Source of the DNA: Hydractinia symbiolongicarpus
Lineage: Eukaryota > Cnidaria > Hydrozoa > Anthoathecata > Hydractiniidae
DNA: 64,000 bases
Direction: 5' to 3'
Assembly: GCF_029227915.1 (NCBI RefSeq)
Contig: NC_079875.1
Span: 16,857,001-16,921,000, forward strand
A program made the translations under genes and the position numbers. Numbering within the stretch: the first letter of the stretch is position 1; every line of letters begins with the position of its first letter. The notes under the pieces are model-generated. The model saw only the letters and a program-made list of their open reading frames with translations, was not told where the DNA came from and made no database searches. Below, piece by piece: positions 12,301 through 23,109 of the stretch.

Positions 12301-13847
12301 CCCCGTCCAACCCATGCTAGCATGGAAAACGGACGTTAAGCCGAGAATGATGATGATGAGCAAGTCTATTTTTAGTGTCAGACACAACACTTTACACCAC
12401 TATATAAAAATAGTGTGTTATTAAACAAGAAACAGGAAAGCACTACACTTTAAAACAGGGAGAAACAGTAAAAGCTGGAAATAAAAATTGCTGTACGTAT
12501 GTAGCAAAACAATTTACGCCTTCCCTGCACAACCTTATTTTAAGTACATTGATGTATATACATCTTTTTTACAGCCTTTTTTATCCAAAAGCATTTCTCA
12601 ACAATGACCATAAAGTACTAGCTATCTTTTTTTCAGCTAATTGCTTTAGTTTCTTCTCTGTTCAATTTGATTCATGAAAACAGTATTACCTCTAATATAA
12701 GACCCGTCTTCTTTTACTTGAAGACACCTCTAAGAGGGGGGCAATTAGAAGGAGGCTAGTATAAAAGGGGTCTATCATACCTAGAATGAGGTTTCAGAGA
12801 TTTGAAAACAAACGACATCACAAACTCTTTCTCCTGTAACTTTTCCTTTTCTATAAAAAATTGTTTACTCAATATCAATGTCTTAGTCAATTTTCGAGTT
12901 CACGTCATTTGTCAGTTCTTCTGGCACAAAGTTATTGATGCCAGCGTTGTCAATGAGTTTGAAAGGATTGCCAAGCATGGTTTGCCAGCCTTAAAGTAGT
13001 GGATTTTGTCATCATCTGTGCCATCCACCAGTAGTGCCAGTGCTCAGTATTTAAAGGAATTGACAATGATTTGCTTTGATAGTTATTTCCACAATAACAA
13101 ATTCCACTTCAAAACCTGTCTTCTTGTAGTAGGGTGCATATTTCCAGCTTCGGTAGGTTAAATCTCTCCATTAGCTAACCAGTTGACTGATTCTTCAGTA
13201 CATTTAGCTTCAATAGGTTTGTTTCAACAAGGGTCTGGCACTTATAAATATTGTTAAAGTCACCAGAAATAACAGCTTTGTCTATTTTGATTTTGTTCAA
13301 AGCCTAATTTAACTCTGTCTACCATATGGCATTCAAAGAAATCCCAAAGTCTGACTTAAACAACTGTGTTTCTTTCAGTTAAATATGCTCATTGTACATT
13401 TATTTCAAATATATATGATCTTACATGTTTCTCTGACAAAAGTATGACAATTATATACCTTGAAAACACTACATTTATTTCCACAATCCTCTATTGGTCA
13501 AGAAAAATAATTTTCATGAAAGAACTTATCATGTTAGTAGGCAAAAATAGGATATCTACCAAATTTATAAAACAATTTCGACATATATTTGCCATAAACT
13601 AATTACATTATGGGTAGTCATGTGCAAGTACAATTGCAACCAATGGCCAGGTGAACAGAACACAATTAAAGTACAGTACTTACATTTTTGTCATACCAGC
13701 CCTTCTGACAGCAGAGGAAATAGCTTTTACTGCTGTCATAATGGAGTTTAACAAATGTGTAAGATCCCCAGATGCATTGGGATGGTTCCTTTGCTCTTGA
13801 AGGATAAACCGGTTTAAGGTTAAACAATTGGTATCAATAGAAGACAT
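6327..13847 (-). CDS. FBP1: Fructose-1,6-bisphosphatase, complete, six exons
   Basis: Hydrolyses fructose 1,6-bisphosphate to fructose 6-phosphate, the committed cytosolic step of gluconeogenesis. Exons in transcript order: 13847-13684, 11124-10869, 9878-9738, 9376-9239, 8139-8020, 6503-6327. All junctions have GT and AG, phases agree, and the sum is 996 nt (331 aa; human FBP1 is about 338). The metal/phosphate motif [11 protein letters not shown] is at residues 116-126 and the metal-binding SEE at 95-97. The family signature [13 protein letters not shown] spans the exon 5/6 junction. Near the N terminus, [10 protein letters not shown] aligns with the AMP-binding loop of animal FBPases (the Thr of the usual T-G-E is Ser and its Glu is Asp), and K111-Y112 matches the conserved Lys-Tyr of that site, so AMP inhibition is plausible. 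Intron 1 holds an antisense LINE remnant and intron 4 a minisatellite. The 5' UTR and promoter are not resolved. Confidence 0.97.
8940..9211. repeat. 39-bp minisatellite, about seven units, in FBP intron 4
   Basis: Seven head-to-tail units of about 39 bp built on AACTAGTCAAAAACTAATAC followed by TTACACTTCCAGACTGCAC or by a variant ending in CTCACAGGGCTTAC. The middle units alternate these two variants, giving a 78-bp higher-order period. Read on the gene's strand, most units contain GTAAGT or GTAAG, the same donor-like string as the authentic 5' splice site at 9238-9233. The array ends only about 28 bp from that exon. Confidence 0.9.
10775..10820. repeat. Opposed C-run and G-run in FBP intron 2
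   Basis: A run of 11 C, then a T-rich spacer, then a run of 8 G, followed by further short C runs. On the transcribed strand this lies about 50 bases after the exon 2 donor. The C and G tracts can pair as a hairpin, and the G tracts on the minus strand could support a quadruplex. Structure is inferred from sequence only. Confidence 0.6.
11600..12358 (+). mobile_element. 5'-truncated non-LTR retrotransposon remnant in FBP intron 1
   Basis: The plus strand reads a zinc-knuckle-like CKHWVHKKC, then the post-RT region of a LINE with [27 protein letters not shown] and, after an in-frame stop near 12050, [10 protein letters not shown] and GRPRKTW. The catalytic RT core is absent, so the copy is 5'-truncated. 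It ends with CCAACCCATGCTAGCATGG and an ATG-repeat tail (12346-12358), the kind of simple tail typical of RTE/BovB-like elements. It is antisense to FBP. At least one nonsense codon and later frame changes show it is dead. Confidence 0.8.
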
Positions 13848-16235
13848 TATTACGTTTCTAAAATATTTACAAAAATTAGGTGAACATTTTTATACAAGTG
13901 AAACAGGAATAGAAAATACAATGGAGTACAAGCGTTACAGAAATAGGGACACATTTTCAAGCAAGCAGTTATTGTGCACAAGGTGTATATTTGTATTTCA
14001 CAATAAGACTATTGATTAGTAAATAGAACCTGCATGATAATTTGTGCACCCCAAGTTAGTATACAAACTACAAAAATTATAATAAAATATTTAATATAAC
14101 TATTGTATTACCCTCATACACTGCACGAAGGCTGATGTTGGGTGGAACTTTGCAAATTTTAGCATCTGTAGGTTTGAAATGCAATTCTAGGTAATGATGA
14201 CATCCTTAGCTAGAAATCGCATCTGTAATTAATTCTTATATGCTTTTATATTATTTTTTTTTATATAATAACTAACAGCAAGTGTCTGATGGTCTCAGGA
14301 TTTTTTCAAAATGACAGAACTAGGATACCCATTTTAAAATATGACAATAGTAATCAAGAAAAAACTGTGCACACATTCCAGTGTGATCAAGTCGATTATA
14401 AATCAATGCTTCTGTTTAGTTGCAAGCTCACAAATCATAAAGAGTGATGAAAGTTTGTGAAAATTGCTGACTTTGGTTGAAAACCGGCAAAATGTGATAA
14501 CAGTTGTTTGTCACTAGCCCCTATATTCCCGTCTATAACGTATACTATATGTATTATCTGAACATCTGAATTATGTGATTTCAATTTTATTGACAACTTT
14601 ATCTGTTCACTCACAAAAACTGCATGGCTTTGACATGATCTTTAGGCCTAAGTCTAGAACGTATCATATTACCAATTTTGCTATTACTGACACTTGTGTA
14701 TTTCACAAAACAGTCAGCCCAAATATCACTGGGGTATCTCACAAATGAGAAAATCTATGTGTGGTATAGGGGTATATTTGTTATTTCAATCTATTTTAAT
14801 CTTTGTAATCAGTCATTAAAAACAAAAAAACCAAGTTTTCCTAACATTGCGCCTACAATTTTAAGCAATAAAAAAACATATTTGGCGATGTTTAAAGCAG
14901 CCATCAGCTATATCTGGGACAAGTCCGCAAATATTAATCATAAAATAGGCTTTAGAAATAATTCTAGTAGATCTCCCATTAAAATAAACACATCACAAAA
15001 TTGAGATGTAAATCACACAAGTAGGACCTTTTTGCTGACCTTTCATTTGCTTGTCCCCAGCAAAAGGTGTTTTAAGGGATGTGTTATATTCAAACCATAA
15101 AGTTATGTATTAAATGGAGTTGCCAAATCGTCATGATAGTCATTTGTTTAGATAACCACATAATAAGGATGTTATTCACTAGTAGGGTCAGCATTTAAAC
15201 TCCATAATAGGCAACAACTCAAGTTGCTACGCAAAAAGTATCTTCCTCAACTCACCTACCCATGCCAGAAACATTAATACATATAACTACAAAACACAAA
15301 AGCATTTACTTTACCTTGTTAATAACATTTTTTCCTTGTGTCCAACTTACTTAAATTATATACAAAACCAGGGGTAACAGAATAATAATGAATTATTGTA
15401 TATAATACAAATTTTTTTTAAAAATACCCCCATATTTTTGTAATGTAGCTAGCTATAGCTATATATGTCATGCATAGAAGGAGAAAAAGCAGGACTATAT
15501 AGAAAAATATTGGTTAATTACCCTGATGTTTGAATTTTTAGGAATATTTCTTTGTTTTACTGTAGCTAGCTATTACTTGAGTTATGGCAGACATTGTTTT
15601 TATATTTACTGCCACTGTGTGTGCACGTAGCTACATGTACACTATTTTTAACACAAAATCAAAACAATTTAACATAGAGAAACGTAAGATAAAAGCTGTC
15701 TCAAAATAGGAAGGTACAAGCCCCAAATTAAGACAAGACTGGCTAGTAGCAATATAAATAAAAAAAACCGACGACCTGAAAATTTTACCTTTTACTACCG
15801 TACAAACAATACACCAACTAATTTATATTTGTTGAAGTAGTAGCCAGTTTATCGCTAGCTAGCTATATCATTGTTTAAAGTGTTGAAGAATGATGAGTTG
15901 ACAAGAAATTAAAGCGGAAGCGAAATTATAAAAGCATACAAGTTGCTTTAGTTTCCTTTCCTGTTTGGCACGACATCCAAAAGTAGGAATCTATAATCCC
16001 AAAATTTAATTCTGGTTCAATGTTCAAAATTAAAAATATATATAACTAGCCATATATATGTAGCTTCTATATCTGAAAATGCAAATGCATTGTTGCACGC
16101 GCACCTCCATGTTTTCCTTTTTTTCCGAATTTTGTCTCATTTATCCTCTGCTCTAAGAACTCTTCTCCCCGGAGGCTGATCTCCATATTTTGGTCGATGG
16201 CCTCTCTCAATCCGAGTGGACACAGCAAGCGGCGA
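13848..16235. other. Intergenic region upstream of FBP
   Basis: No recognisable gene. It should contain the FBP promoter and 5' UTR, which I cannot place. The plus-strand open frame at 14678-15004 has no family resemblance I can identify and reads like AT-rich chance coding. A minus-strand frame near 16067-16261 looks somewhat protein-like but overlaps the edge of a MITE and cannot be tied to a gene. Confidence 0.4.
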
Positions 16236-16965
16236 CAGTGAAACCTCCTTATAGCGGACATCCTTTATAGCGGACACCTATCTGCAACAGACATTATTCT
16301 TAAGAACGGATGAAACGACGGTCAAACTCTCATAACAAAACCTCCATGTAGCAGACACTTTTTAGCCGACACCTAAGGGACATCGTTTCAACGTCCCGAT
16401 TGACATTAACCCCTGGAACTGACCTCGCTACAAAACAAATTTTTGTAAAGAAATTGTTTATATTTACTTAAGACAATGTTTTACATTATTATCTAATAGT
16501 TCTTCAATCTTTTGTATGTTATCTTTCAGCCAATTTACGGCTTTTTCAAGGCCATAAAAACGAAAATTTGCAGGGATTTCAGCCTGTATCCCAGCCACTA
16601 TAATTTCCATAGAGCAATAACGAATTTCTAAATTTTTCAATGAATCAAAATGATGAAACTTTAACTGCCCTAATTTCAGAAGTCATTGACAAAGTGGAAG
16701 ATAATAAATTGTCTTCGCAAAGACAAAGCAAGTCTTGAGCTTGGTTTAGTTTTAAAAGAAAGGTAGCGTAACCTTAATATATTGTCTTCACTGCCTTTTT
16801 TCTCCCAAAACCAGTCTCTTGATACTTACGGCCCATTTCAATAGCCCCGAGATGGTTTTTGAAGAAATTTGAGCTAATTTTAGGAAGAACTTCTATGTAG
16901 CGGATACCTCTCTATAGCGGACACTTTTTTGTGGTCCCGATGGCGTCCGCTGGGAGGTTTCACTG
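16236..16965. mobile_element. Non-autonomous pogo/Tigger-like element with TATAGCGGACAC motifs
   Basis: Terminal inverted repeats CAGTGAAACCTCC and GGAGGTTTCACTG bound about 730 bp, and TA follows the right end. Just inside both ends are repeated TATAGCGGACA and GCGGACAC motifs (16250-16280, 16910-16925) and GATGGCGTCCGC. There is no transposase frame inside. The terminal motif matches the widespread pogo-superfamily MITE type. Family naming is from memory; the inverted repeats are directly visible. Confidence 0.8.
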
Positions 16966-17311
16966 TACTATTAAATCTCCATATGTCATAGCGAAGTAAG
17001 ATGAGGAACTAAAGTTTTAAAGTAAAAACATGGTTTTTATTTTTGTTATTCTACAGAAAAACATTTCTGTGTAATTTATTGAGCATAATGTTTATAATTT
17101 TGATTCTGATTGGCTCGTAAACATTTGTGGCGTCGAAAATCGCTAACGCGAAAGTTCAAACTGTTTAAAAAGGAGAGGCGAACAAGAAACTTTTTTGTGG
17201 CAGCCAGAAAAATAGATTTTAAGCAAGAGAAAAAGCGATTTGCGGTTTAACCAGACAACGGCGATACGTGGCTAGATTTTTGTTTGAAAGAACTGGCGTA
17301 AAGAGGCAACA

Positions 17312-17326
17312 TGCCTGGAAATAAGG
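17312..17326 (+). other. Possible short first coding exon (MPGNK)
   Basis: ATG followed by four sense codons and AAG before a GTACTT donor-like string, preceded by about 180 bases that look like a 5' UTR. It could be an upstream exon of Rab11-FIP copy B, whose exon 1 at 18741 could be entered in phase 0 from an AG at 18713-18714. Nothing beyond phase compatibility supports it. Confidence 0.15.
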
Positions 17327-17772
17327 TACTTTCTCTAATTTAGTGTGTCCTGTGTTTAAGTCAGTGGAAAGTTAATAATTAGTTTGCATCTCTTTCTATA
17401 AATACTTTTAATGCAGACAGACTCTAAATAATAAAGCAATAAGCGAACACCTTTGTCGCTGCCGCTTGAAATATATAATCACGCTCTGGGCTCAACAAAA
17501 CATTTCTCACAGAAATATTGATGAAAAGTCTATTATGAGTTTTCCATTTTCGCAACTTTTTAGAGGTGTTTTCAAGAAGTATATTTGCAGGACTAGTTGC
17601 CACCCTGGTTATAAGCTACTGGTTAAAAATGTAACACATAAAATGGCAATATAAAAGATCAAATTTTTGCGTGAAACTTTCACTGGCTAGCTAGCTATTT
17701 ATAGCTAAAACTAGCACCTAAGTTACAAAAAAAAGACTGGCTACGTATATAAGTTTCAGATTTACATGTAGC

Positions 17773-18020
17773 TTAAACATAAAAATATTTCAAATTAAAT
17801 TTCTTTCCAGTATCTCCTACTATACCGTAAGACAGCTTTCTCAAGATGCTCAGTGCATCACGAATCCAATTAGGTCCACACAAACGATAAGTCAAATTAA
17901 AAACGTCTAGCAAGCATTTGTTATGCTTGCTAGTAATCCAGTCATAAAGATACCCCACACATGGTGGAGTATTTTCATCACGTGACCAGACAGGTCCATT
18001 TTGGGACGAGAATGGCTTTC
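17773..18020 (-). other. Unrecognised antisense coding-like stretch
   Basis: The minus strand reads about 70 residues with a strongly protein-like composition, including GPVWSRDENTPPCVGYLYDW, CLLDVFNLTYRLCGPNWIRD and ALSILRKLSYGIVGDTGKKF. Such a mix of W, C, P and charged residues is unlike chance translation of AT-rich DNA. There is no Met at a convincing start and no matching neighbouring exon, so it is probably a fragment of an uncharacterised gene or mobile element. I do not recognise the family. Confidence 0.35.
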
Positions 18021-18740
18021 GAAGGACAATTATGAATTACCCACATTAGGTAAGAACTAAAATTGGAAAATTAGAATTTATGTATATCGTAGCTAAAGAA
18101 GTAATTTAGATTTCCACGAAATAATTTATGTACATTGTTTAAGGGTTTTTTATGTTCCCTTCGTTTACCGTTTTGCGGACAGAAACTTTCACCGTTTCAC
18201 GGTTTTTGGCCTTTTTCATGTAACTTTATTTCCGCGATGTCCGCAAATCATTTTAAATTTTTAAGTCTTTTAAGATTTTGAATAGCTGAGTGTAGACGAC
18301 TTTTATTTGACGAACAATCCACAGTATCAAGATAAAGAAAGCTATGATCAGTTCCAACTTATCTTATGTATAATGTATTTACTTATATCATATGGTTTGG
18401 AGAGAATGAATGTTCAAAACTAAAGTTAGCGAGCCAGAAGAAAAAAACAGAACATTTGAGCGAATAAGTCTCGCGAAAGTGAAACTAAAAAAAATGATCA
18501 TCCATCAGAAAGTTTCTGTCCGCGAATTGTTTTGAATTATGGATCCTCGCGAAAGTTTTTGTCCCTTAACAGTTGCAATTTTAGTGAATCTTGATAAACT
18601 AACCAACTCACAGCTTTCGTTATTTATGCGGTTTTAAATCCATTCAAAAATCGTAAATAAAAAATCAATATGAACACATAAGCAAGGTGAACATGAAAGA
18701 TGTCTCTCAAAACTAGAAAAAATTATTAAAAACAAGAAAA

Positions 18741-21607
18741 ATGAATGTTAAAACTGTGAGAGTGATAGGTAAGGAGTTGTACGAAAATGTATTACTATCC
18801 TACGAAATTTTTAATTTAAAGTCTTATCTTCATCTATTATTTTAATTTTTTTTTCATTGCTGGTTGATTGCTCGTTCGCTTAGGTATCGCGGTAATATTG
18901 GTGATTCTTTTACTCTACCAATATAACCTTTTTTTTAGTTTATGCTGGGAGAAATTTGAAAACAAAGAAAAAGGACGGTAAATTCTTATTTTGTTACCAC
19001 CATATGCAAGAACGAATTCCTCACACACGCAGTTTATTCTATTTTTCGGTTGAGATTCCATGGACATTTTGTTCGAATGAGCTTATCCAAAACATTCCTG
19101 GCAAATTTCATCGAAGTTGGACGATGCATTAAATCCATCGTTAATGTTTGCTCTAATATCAAAACTGTAGAGAATATACTTATTCCTTTAGCAGACCCAC
19201 TGGCTTCCGTTGTACTCAAACTTGGCAAACATAAACAAAACAGTCAGCGAATTCGAAGTAGAAATCCAAAGTGGAATGAAGAGTTTGCTTTGTAAGTTTT
19301 GACATGTATGCAATAAGAATATAAAATTCGAAACCAAAACACTATCCAACTGACCTTTCCCCATTTCTTGAATTTACTATGACTTGCGACACTTCAGAGG
19401 GTAGTGCTAATTATAAATACAGCTTGGTTTTCAATAAAGTCCAAAATGTTAAGCAACATCTGTTGCGTCACTTTGTTGTGCAATAAAGTCATAACAAGTC
19501 CAATGTGAAAGGTCAAGTTGAATTACAAACTAAGGTCTTTTAAGTTGCAAATAACACAATAAGATCGATCTAACTTGCAAATCGTACACATATAACATTC
19601 TGTCTTAAAAAAATGTTGTATAGCTACAAGATTTTGTCCATTTTCCGCCCAATTTTTCTGCGTGATGTAATTACCCCCAATCTTAAAGTGAGGGTGACAC
19701 GGAACTATTTCAAGTTGTATGAAATATTCTTTTGTCTTTTTGCGATTTATCAAAATAAAAAGCTGCGTTTTCTTTCTTCGTCTGCTAAACATGAAGATGG
19801 TATTTTAATTTTATTTTTTAATTTATATAGCACTGTCTTGGAGTTGAAAGGATCTTTGAAGATGACAGTGAAAGATAAAGATGATGTTATTGGACGAATA
19901 ATTATTCCAGTTACTGAAATTCCCCTAGACGTACATTTTTTAAAATGGATTTCCCTAAACGAAACGGAGAGGAAATCACCTTTCTCCATCGTGGGTGAAA
20001 TTTGTTTAGATTATTGGTTAGATGTGTGCACTGGGGAAGGAAAAGTTGAAAAAATAAATTCGAAAGGCCGAAGAAGATTTTCCTTGTTTCAAAATAATTT
20101 TTTGACCTTAAAACTCACCTAAAGAAATATGTGATGAACAACCTGTGTGTGAAATACTTCAAAATGAAAACCAATTCAAACAACGGAGACATACATACGC
20201 TGGATTCCCATCTAAAGTGGAGTTACAGACTTCAAATACACATGAAAGAGATTCCAATACCATTAAAGATGATATTTTAAAGACCGACGGAACGACGGAC
20301 CCTTTTCTAAAAACAGCCAAAAGAAAGTACACGTACGCTTGCTTATTTCCAGCTAAAGATGCGCTTCCACAAATACCGAAAATAAAGGAGAATTTAGATC
20401 TACTAAAAGTGTCGAATGATCCAATAGCCGCTGCGGTAACAGAGAGGGAAACGTTAAATGTTCCGGTAACAGAGGAAAGCACTGTAAACAATCCAGTAAC
20501 AAAAAGGGGTGCATTAATTGGTCCGGTGAGAGAAAGAATAGGAGTAGATACAAAAAGCTTAAATCTAGAAGCGTCAAAAAATGAAGTGAGTAATCATTTT
20601 GTGACAAACAGTGACTGTTCATCAATTCCAAAGAATTTTAGCCGCACTAACGTAATACCAGTTAATTATTCGAAAAACGGTAAACCGATTCCAAACACAA
20701 ATGGAGAGACAGAACCTGAGATTGTAAAGTTTTCACTGAGAAATAGAAAACATGTGAGGGGTGAGACGCTTTCTTTCTTTTCATTTCTTTTCTTTTTTTA
20801 TCTTTCTGCAAATTCTACAAAAATTGCATTCTATAATTCTATTACCCTTGTTCCCAGGGATTTTTACGTTTTTAATACGAGAAGTCAAAAATCCATGGGA
20901 ACGAGGGTGTAACGCCATAATGCAGAATGGTTTAGAGATCTCACATAGCTCGGCTAGAGATGAAGAATTCAACAGATAGATGAATCAAACAAATTCTTTC
21001 ATGTTCCTTTAGATTCTAGTTATTTTTCAGATTGTTCAGAAGAAGAAGAAAATAAAGATGACGTTTTAGAAATGTTAAAAAAGCAAAACCATCGTAAGTA
21101 GAAAACGTGTTCTGCAAAGTACATGTCTTGTTTATGTCGAGACGATCGTCTTGCTGTCAAAAATCAAAATAATAAAATAACATTGGGTAAAACGTTGACT
21201 TTTCTTGACAAATTCATAACTATTTTTTAAATACACAGTAAGCGGCAGGAAAGACCACGGGTTTACTCGTCGTACATCATAATTCTGCTCGTCGTACAAA
21301 CTTTGCGTATCATTATTTTTTGCAACTTTATCACACGTGGTATACAGCTATAATTACACTTTTTTACTGCATAACTTTTTGATACGATTTCTTACAAAAA
21401 GGCAGCGTTCTTTTCAACATAAACCCCTCCTAGGGAATCTTGTGAATAATCAGGTTGTGATAAAAAGGTTTTAACGTATTGTGAAATTGTTTATTTAACG
21501 TTTTAGATTTAAAGCAAAGAAATCAAGAGTTGCGAGAATACAAGGATAAACTTGTTGTCTACTTGATGGAGAATTATCCAGACGCTTTAGAAGCAACCAT
21601 CAGATGA
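18741..21607 (+). pseudogene. Class I Rab11-FIP paralogue, copy B: frame-broken and diverged
   Basis: Exons: 18741-18768, 18939-18977, 19192-19291, 19831-20760, 21013-21093, 21507-21607. Exons 2, 3 and 5 have exactly the lengths of copy A (39, 100, 81) and all phases match, so this is a true paralogue with a conserved scaffold. Exons 1-4 give an N-terminal C2 domain (YAGRNLKTKKKD, DPLASVVLKLGKHK, VKDKDDVIGRIIIPVTEIP). The middle region keeps basic-S/T-Tyr motifs (QRRHTYAGF, KRKYTYACLF; SRRHSYASG in A) and about four 10-residue repeats at 20434-20530 (VTERETLNVP, VTEESTVNNP, VTKRGALIGP). There is no IPT domain. The last exon is the Rab11-binding helix, ELREYKDKLVVYLMENYPDALE. Exon 4 is out of frame: reading stops at 20120-20122 and resumes in another frame from about 20112. 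Decayed gene, sequencing error or an unrecognised small intron are all possible. A foldback MITE sits in intron 4. Confidence 0.75.
20844..20909. repeat. Foldback MITE copy 2, in intron 4 of Rab11-FIP copy B
   Basis: ACCCTTGTTCCCAGGGAT at the left and ATCCATGGGAACGAGGGT at the right are near-perfect inverted repeats with a short spacer. It lies between exons 4 and 5 of copy B. Confidence 0.85.
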
Positions 21608-21664
21608 GTCGTACTACAGAACCTCATCCCCGTATCAGTTACATGGTTTGACACCAACAGTGGC

Positions 21665-21755
21665 ACTGTCTTGAAGAAAGATTTGTTAACTTGCTTTCTA
21701 GCAGAGAATTTATCCAGATGCTTTGGAAGCAGCCAGCAGGCGAATAATACTATAA
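21665..21755 (+). pseudogene. Partial tandem duplicate of the Rab11-binding exon of copy B
   Basis: Sequence around 21690-21750 (GAGAATTTATCCAGATGCTT then TGGAAGCAGCCAGCAGG) closely matches the end of the last exon of copy B (GAGAATTATCCAGACGCTTT then AGAAGCAACCATCAGATG). An extra T breaks the frame. It starts about 60 bp after the copy B stop codon. This is a decayed local duplication of the exon tail and its flank. Confidence 0.6.
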
Positions 21756-22167
21756 AAGTATTTGCGTGGTTTTTGCTTTGTTTTCGCACCACTTAAAATG
21801 TTTTCACAAGGAGTAGGCCGGGCTGGAAGAGACACATCAACTTTGCAAAAAGGCAACATCATTTACGAACTGTTTACAATTCCTTTTTCTACAAGACATT
21901 ACATTTTTGTATTTTTCTGGAGAAAATGGATGTGCAATATAGGTGGCAACCAGGGGGAAAAGACAGTTGCTCTTCAACATTGATTTTAAAAACTTCGACC
22001 ATCACATACCAATAATGAAATTTCATAACTTAACTTGCTTTGTGTTTAAAAGACCTATCCGTCAATTTTATTTTAATTTTGCTTACAAAATATACCATTG
22101 CTCCTTGAAACTATTTCGCTTTCTACAGGTCGGTGTCCGGCAGTCTTGTACATGACTAAGGTGTACA

Positions 22168-22256
22168 TACTTGGCCCCAGGAGCTCTTGGCCCCTGAGCC
22201 GTTATTACAGAGCGGCCAATAAATTAATTAAAAAAGCAGAATGCCCTTGGAACGAG
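22168..22256. repeat. Foldback MITE copy 3
   Basis: Left part ACTTGGCCCCAGGAGCTCTT, interior GCCGTTATTACAGAGCGGCC, right part AATGCCCTTGGAACGAG. Interior and right end match the 5.7 and 54.1 kb copies. Confidence 0.75.
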
Positions 22257-22492
22257 ATTGAAAAATGCATATTTTTAAATGCCAATAGTAATAATACTTC
22301 TATAAAACAACCAAAAATTTTTAACTTGAATTTAAAGCTTTTGATAAATACTGTTTAAAAAAACCATTTCGAGTCTACACTTCCTAAAGAGGAAATTTCT
22401 TAAAATCGCCTTTTTAACACCCTTCTCTCCCTTAAAAATCAGTAAATCAGTAAAAAGCTAACCAAGTAGTATAGCAGTGAGATTAATTTTTT

Positions 22493-22530
<38 letters not shown>

Positions 22531-23109
22531 ACATTTATTCGGGTTCCATTATACAATGGTTCTTATCCCTATAATAACATAATAATAACAACAATAAGAA
22601 TAAAAAGTTTAGAACAAAAATGATACAAGAAGCATGGAGATCTAGGTTTCAATAAGAGTTGTAGATTTAGGTTTTGTTAAATGGTTGTTGATAGATTAAA
22701 TAGAGGAAAGGCATAGGCTATAGTTGTATATCGGCGGAAGGTCTCATTCGACTCTGAAAGACTTCGTTAGAGATAAAAAGTTGGTTGTGTTGAAATAAAC
22801 AGCTCATTGAAACCGTAGCAGCCAGCACTTATTGCATAATAAGGATTTTTAAGAAATGTGATAACTATATATATATATATATATAAAAAAAAAAAAAAAA
22901 AAAAAATTCTATAATATAAAACCCAAGCATAGGAAGGCTCACTGTGGAGGCTCGGAGATTATCATATGGTTCGATATGTCTAAACAAGATTTGGAAATAA
23001 GAAAATCTTGATAAATGGTGGAGGTTAAAAAATATGGAAACTCGGACCCGCGCTTGATAGAGTTGGTTTAGCAGAAATTGATAAGGAAATGCTTATACAA
23101 TCGGAGAAC

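Noticed and set aside
19523-19792. Minus-strand open frame overlapping copy B
   Set aside because: It lies in intron 3 and the start of exon 4 of copy B on the opposite strand, with low-complexity Lys/Asn content. It is a shadow of the plus-strand gene region.
20085-20124. A 40-nt intron (GT at 20085, AG at 20123-20124) to repair the copy B reading frame
   Set aside because: The length would restore the frame, but the joined codon is a stop (T plus AA). The sequence is also too short and lacks a convincing branch/pyrimidine context.
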